Shown in pieces: positions 60,492 to 64,000 of a DNA stretch of 64,000 bases. Position numbers and translations under genes: made by a program. Positions within the stretch are counted from its first letter, which is position 1; each line of letters opens with the position of its first letter. Source of the stretch: Streptomyces dioscori (GTDB lineage: Bacteria > Actinomycetota > Actinomycetes > Streptomycetales > Streptomycetaceae); contig NZ_KZ679050.1 of NCBI RefSeq assembly GCF_003024195.1, positions 62,001-126,000 on the forward strand. Direction: 5' to 3'. A model generated the notes under the pieces. That model saw only the letters and a program-made list of their open reading frames with translations. It was not told where the DNA came from and made no database searches.

Positions 60492-61436
60492 TCAGATGGA
60501 GACGCCCTTGGCGCGCAGGTACGCCAGCGGGTCCACGTCCGAGCCGTAGTCCGGGGTGGTGCGGATCTCGAAGTGCAGGTGCGGGCCGGTCACGTTGCCC
60601 GTGGCGCCCGAGAGGCCGACCTGCTGTCCGCCGGTCACGGTCTGACCGGCCGAGACGGAGAGGGAGGACAGGTGGGCGTACTGGGCGTAGTGGCCGTCGG
60701 CGAGCTGGATGACGACCTGGTTGCCGTACGCGCCGCCCCATCCGGCGGAGACGACCGTGCCCGCGCCGACGGACTTGAGCGCGGTACCGGTGGGCACCAC
60801 GAAGTCGACACCGGTGTGGTAGCCACTGGACCACATGCTGCCCGACATCTTGTACGAGGTCCCGATGGACGCCCCCGCGACCGGCAGCGAGAAGCCGGTG
60901 GCCGTCGAGGTGTCCGCCGCCTTGGACGCCGTGGTCGTCTTCTTGGCCGCGGGCTTCTCGGCGGCCTTGGCGGACGACTTGGAGGCGGTGGAGTCGGAGC
61001 CGGAGCCGGACGTCGCCGCCTTGCCGCCGAGGGCGAGCTTCAGGCCCGGGTGGATGAGGGACGGGTCGCCGCCGATGGACGTGCGGTTGTCCGAGTACAG
61101 CTTCTTCCAGCCGCCGCTGACGTCCTGCGTGTCGGCGATCTTCGACAGGGAGTCGCCCGAACGCACGGCGTAGGTCCTGGTCGTGGTCTTCCTCGCCTCG
61201 GTGTTCGCGCCGGCCTGCTTCTCGGCGGTCGGAGCGGCAGCGGCGGACCCGCTCGCGATGTTCGAGACGTTCGCGGCGCTCGCCACGGAGTCGGCGGCGG
61301 TCTGCGGAGTCGCGGCCTGCGCTCCGGTGGCACCGAGCAGCGGGAGGGCGAGAGCCGCGCCCCCGGTTCCGGCCACGGCTATGGAACGGGAGAAACGCGG
61401 GGACTTGGGACGGCGGTGCTTACCCTTCGCGGGCAT
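60492..61436 (-). CDS. Secreted LysM/M23 peptidase
   Basis: 314 residues: an N-terminal Sec signal (about 1-42, RSIAVAGTGGAALALPLLG, cleavage near AQA), a LysM peptidoglycan-binding domain (YAVRSGDSLSKIADTQDV, with LYSDNRTSIGGDPSLIHPG), a Lys/Ala/Ser-rich linker, and a C-terminal M23 zinc peptidase domain (GYHTGVDFVVPTGT, GPHLHFEI). The zinc ligands HxxxD and HLH are present. It should cut peptidoglycan cross-links outside the cell. ATG 61436 lies behind AGGA. The upstream leader is a riboswitch. Confidence 0.95.
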   Translation of the reverse strand: MPAKGKHRRPKSPRFSRSIAVAGTGGAALALPLLGATGAQAATPQTAADSVASAANVSNIASGSAAAAPTAEKQAGANTEARKTTTRTYAVRSGDSLSKIADTQDVSGGWKKLYSDNRTSIGGDPSLIHPGLKLALGGKAATSGSGSDSTASKSSAKAAEKPAAKKTTTASKAADTSTATGFSLPVAGASIGTSYKMSGSMWSSGYHTGVDFVVPTGTALKSVGAGTVVSAGWGGAYGNQVVIQLADGHYAQYAHLSSLSVSAGQTVTGGQQVGLSGATGNVTGPHLHFEIRTTPDYGSDVDPLAYLRAKGVSI

Positions 61437-61449
61437 GACGAATTCCTCT

Positions 61450-61620
61450 CCGGCGCCTGCGAGGTGAGCTGTCGGGTGCGAGCTGGAGATGCCCGGCCGT
61501 GCTTTCGCACGACTTAACCCCAAGCCGTTCCGGAGACCGGAACAGGCGTCTTACCTGTGGGTCCCCCGCTCCTGCCACGTACGGGTGAGTGCGGATTCCG
61601 GGCGGCGGCAGGATTGGGCG
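61450..61620 (-). promoter_or_regulatory. c-di-AMP riboswitch (ydaO/yuaA class)
   Basis: Read on the minus strand, the leader contains AATCCTGCCGCC, then GGAGCGGGGGACCCAC, GGGGTTAAGTCG, a short hairpin (GTGCGAAAGCAC), GGGCATCTC, and finally CCGACAGCTCACCTCGCAGGC before the ribosome site. These blocks and their order are those of the ydaO/yuaA motif, which binds cyclic di-AMP and is usually found ahead of cell-wall hydrolase genes in actinobacteria. It presumably turns the M23 gene off when c-di-AMP is high. Confidence 0.88.
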
Positions 61621-61708
61621 TCCGTCCGGATTGGAGGTGAACGTAAGCGACATGAAGAGGCGCAAACAAGCTTGGGGGTTTCCTGTGTGCCCCGTTTTCT
61701 TGATCCTC

Positions 61709-61724
61709 GACCGGAATACCGGTC
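61709..61724. promoter_or_regulatory. Inverted repeat in the gap between the M23 and alpha-galactosidase genes
   Basis: GACCGG and CCGGTC flank AATA. It lies in the gene-free region 61621-61898, upstream of the riboswitch on the minus strand, where the M23 promoter should be. No gene is seen in this region. Confidence 0.4.
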
Positions 61725-61898
61725 ACCCTGTGTGAATGCGGTCTATCCACCGCTTGTTAAAGCCCTGCAAACAAAGCGGACTTACGTGAGCATGGCGACA
61801 GCGGAACGTCACGGATATGACGCTGCTCACCCAGGGCCGCCCCAGGAGCCTTCACTCCGGCGCGAGTTGGAACGAAGGCTCCATTACGGACACAACAG

Positions 61899-64000
61899 TC
61901 ACATGCGACGCAGTCGGATAACTGCCGCATCGAAGTCGCCGCGCAGCCCGGTCCGCAACCCGTGGTGCAACAGCACCGCGCCTCGGTGGACTTCGCCCGT
62001 TTCGAGGCATTCGTACGATGCCGACGGGTCGAGCCCCCGCAGCCGCACCGGCAGGGACGGCTCGCCGTAGTGCTGGGCCTGGAGCCAGGCGAGGACGACG
62101 ACCTCGCCGTCACGGACGTACTGGACGGCGCTCAGTCCGCCCTCCGGCGCCCGCAGCCGGTGAAGCTCACCGCCCTGCACGACGGGCCTGATCTCCTTGT
62201 ACAGCTCCACCCAGGTCCGCGCCTCGGCCAGCTCCTCCTCGGTCCAGCGGGTGAGGTCACCGCCGACGCCGAGCACCCCGGCCATCGCGCTCACGAACCG
62301 GAAGCGCAGCGAGCTGACACGTCCGTTGAGCTGCGCGTTCGGACTGTCGGTGACCCAGGCGGCCATGGCCCGCGCGGGATGCACCTGGCTGAAGCCGTGC
62401 TGGATGGCGAGCCGGTCGAGCGGGTCCGTGTTGTCGGAGGTCCACACCTGGTCCGTACGGGCCATGATCCCTAGGTCGATCCGGCCGCCGCCGCCCGAGC
62501 AGGACTCGAAGGCGACGCCCGGATGGGCCGCCCGCAGCCGGTCCAACAGCTTGTACAGGGCGTGCACATGGTCCACCCACAGCCGTTGCGGGTAGCCCTC
62601 GCCGGGCCAGCCCGCGTCGGTGAAGGCGCGGTTGAAGTCCCACTTCACGTAGTCGATCGGCGCGCTGGAGAGGAGCGCGTCGAGCTGTTCCCACAGGTAT
62701 TCCTGGACGTCCTCGCGGGCGAGGTTGAGGACGAGCTGATTGCGCAGTTCTGTCCGCTTTCGTCCCGGCTGGAACTGCACCCAGTCCGGGTGCGCGCGGT
62801 ACAGCTCGCTGTCCGGGTTGACCATCTCGGGCTCCACCCAGATGCCGAACTGCATCCCCAGCCCGTGCACGTGGTCGCCCAGCGGCTTCAGGCCGCCCGG
62901 GAAACGGTCCCGGTTGACCGTCCAGTCGCCGAGGCCGGCCCGGTCGCTGGTGCGCGCCCCGAACCAGCCGTCGTCGACCACGAACAGCTCGACACCGGCC
63001 TCGGCGGCCCGGCGGGCCAGCGCCCGCTGCTGCTCCTCGGAGATGTCGAACTCCGTGGCCTCCCAGGAGTTGTAGAGCACGGGCCGGTCCTGCTCGGCGT
63101 CCGGGATCACGTACGCGCGCTGGTACGCGTGCCAGGCGCGGCTCGCCCCGCCGAAGCCGCCGTCGCTCCACAGCCCCGCGAAGACGGGAGTGACGAAGGT
63201 CTCCCCCGGCTGCAGCCGCAGCAGGCCCGAGTCGTCGTACCCGGCCCCGCCGGTGATCTGCACGCGCGCGTCGGGCAGTTGGGCCACCGCGATCCGCCAG
63301 GTGCCCGACCAGGCGAGGGCGCAGCCGTAGACCTCGCCCAGCTCCTCGGTCGCCGTGCCGTCCGCGTCCAGGGCGACCCAGGGCAGGTGCTGGTGCCCGG
63401 TGTGCCCGCGCCGGCTGCCGATGATCTTCTCGCCGTACGTCAGCCCGGAGCGCACGAGACGGGACTCGGCGGCCCACCGTCCGTGCAGCTGGGACAGCCG
63501 CCAGCCGTCGCGCTGCGGCAGCGTCCAGGTCGCGGAGTCGGCGCGCAGCACCTCCAGGGCGGGTCCTTCGTTGGCGAGGGTCACCCAGCGCTCGATAACG
63601 TCGGTGCCGGCCCGCATCCGGTAGTGCAGGGTGATGCCGAGCCCGGAGTCGGAGAACCGCAGCCGCAGCTCGTCACCGCCGGCTCCCTCGGCCGCCTCCC
63701 CCTCGGCGGTCTCGCCGCCTTCGGTCTCCCCGCCGGCGGTCTCGTACCCCTCGAAGCGCCATTCGGTGCCGCGTCTCTCCGGCGTGCGGACCGACAGCGC
63801 GGGCCGTACGAAGCGGGGGCCGCCCTCGACCGGGTACTCCTCGTGGCCGTCGAGGGTCGCCTCGAACGCCCAGTACTCGGGACCCGGGCCCGCGGCGAGC
63901 GCCTCGGTGTCGGGGAGCGCGATCCTCGGGCCCCAGTGCAGATGAAGCAGCTCGTCCTCGTCACCGAGCCGCAGGCCGTAACTGCTCGTGGGTCCCGAAA
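61899..64000 (-). CDS. GH36 alpha-galactosidase, 5' end outside the window
   Basis: About 699 residues are visible; the frame stays open to the right edge, so the N-terminus is missing. The N-terminal beta-sandwich (YGLRLGDEDELLHLHWGPRI, then EYWAFEAT) is interrupted by a Glu/Gly-rich stretch (GGETEGGETAEGEAAEGAGG). The catalytic barrel has YNSWEATEFDISE, VVDDGWFGAR, the nucleophile in DYVKWDFNR and the acid/base in SDNTDPLDR, and a C-terminal beta domain follows. It hydrolyses alpha-1,6-galactosides such as melibiose or raffinose. No signal peptide can be judged. No sugar transporter is in the window. Confidence 0.95.
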   Translation of the reverse strand, partial: SGPTSSYGLRLGDEDELLHLHWGPRIALPDTEALAAGPGPEYWAFEATLDGHEEYPVEGGPRFVRPALSVRTPERRGTEWRFEGYETAGGETEGGETAEGEAAEGAGGDELRLRFSDSGLGITLHYRMRAGTDVIERWVTLANEGPALEVLRADSATWTLPQRDGWRLSQLHGRWAAESRLVRSGLTYGEKIIGSRRGHTGHQHLPWVALDADGTATEELGEVYGCALAWSGTWRIAVAQLPDARVQITGGAGYDDSGLLRLQPGETFVTPVFAGLWSDGGFGGASRAWHAYQRAYVIPDAEQDRPVLYNSWEATEFDISEEQQRALARRAAEAGVELFVVDDGWFGARTSDRAGLGDWTVNRDRFPGGLKPLGDHVHGLGMQFGIWVEPEMVNPDSELYRAHPDWVQFQPGRKRTELRNQLVLNLAREDVQEYLWEQLDALLSSAPIDYVKWDFNRAFTDAGWPGEGYPQRLWVDHVHALYKLLDRLRAAHPGVAFESCSGGGGRIDLGIMARTDQVWTSDNTDPLDRLAIQHGFSQVHPARAMAAWVTDSPNAQLNGRVSSLRFRFVSAMAGVLGVGGDLTRWTEEELAEARTWVELYKEIRPVVQGGELHRLRAPEGGLSAVQYVRDGEVVVLAWLQAQHYGEPSLPVRLRGLDPSASYECLETGEVHRGAVLLHHGLRTGLRGDFDAAVIRLRRM

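Noticed and set aside
61489..62070. A 193-residue plus-strand frame between the M23 and alpha-galactosidase genes
   Set aside because: It overlaps the riboswitch and the end of the alpha-galactosidase gene in antisense and shows no conserved motif or ribosome site.

Overview
The window is GC-rich actinobacterial DNA, almost certainly from a Streptomyces chromosome. The evidence is GTG/TTG starts, leaderless promoters, a conservon (cvn) operon, DmdR/IdeR-type iron boxes, a c-di-AMP-type leader ahead of a LysM/M23 gene, and long antisense open frames typical of about 70% GC.

Positions 1 to about 33.2 kb hold a hydroxamate siderophore locus. On the minus strand lie a 6.5-kilo-residue five-module NRPS with two N-methyltransferase domains, a coupled MbtH protein and the start of an amidohydrolase. 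Divergently transcribed are two FecCD permeases and an ATPase for uptake. Further right are an N-acetylglutamate kinase paralogue coupled to a formyltransferase, a divergent ornithine N5-monooxygenase, a two-gene ABC exporter and a lipoprotein ferric-siderophore receptor. Four iron boxes sit in the promoter regions. Adenylation codes read Ser in modules 2 and 4 and N5-hydroxyornithine in module 3; modules 1 and 5 have codes I do not recognise. The predicted product is a pentapeptide tris-hydroxamate with two N-methylated residues, of the scabichelin/turgichelin type. A secreted GH16 glucanase with its own promoter sits inside the locus.

From 33.3 to 39.2 kb are a degenerate NUDIX-like protein, a GbsR/MarR-type regulator and a divergent GMC oxidoreductase, aldehyde dehydrogenase and M20 amidohydrolase operon, which ends against a tRNA-Pro(GGG) on the other strand. 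From 39.3 to 47.6 kb are a split transketolase behind a SoxR/MerR-type promoter, an MmcQ/YjbR protein, a membrane-anchored ricin-lectin protein, a GNAT acetyltransferase, an XRE/cupin regulator, a LysR regulator and the threonine catabolic pair kbl and tdh.

From 47.7 to 52 kb is a conservon: CvnA-type sensor, roadblock protein, DUF742 protein, GTPase and a coupled GAF protein. From 52.2 to 64 kb are a metallo-beta-lactamase-fold hydrolase, a Glu/Leu/Phe/Val dehydrogenase, a TetR regulator, an SGNH hydrolase, a Tat-exported protein, an O-methyltransferase, an NAD(P)-dependent sugar-epimerase-like SDR with a divergent TetR regulator, a LysM/M23 peptidase behind a riboswitch, and a GH36 alpha-galactosidase that runs off the right edge.

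The most unusual features are within the siderophore genes. A Streptomyces intergenic-type repeat has entered the NRPS coding sequence in frame, as three tandem 120-bp copies in module 1 and one in the terminal epimerase. One condensation domain lacks the catalytic histidine, and the exporter has one consensus and one degenerate ATP site.
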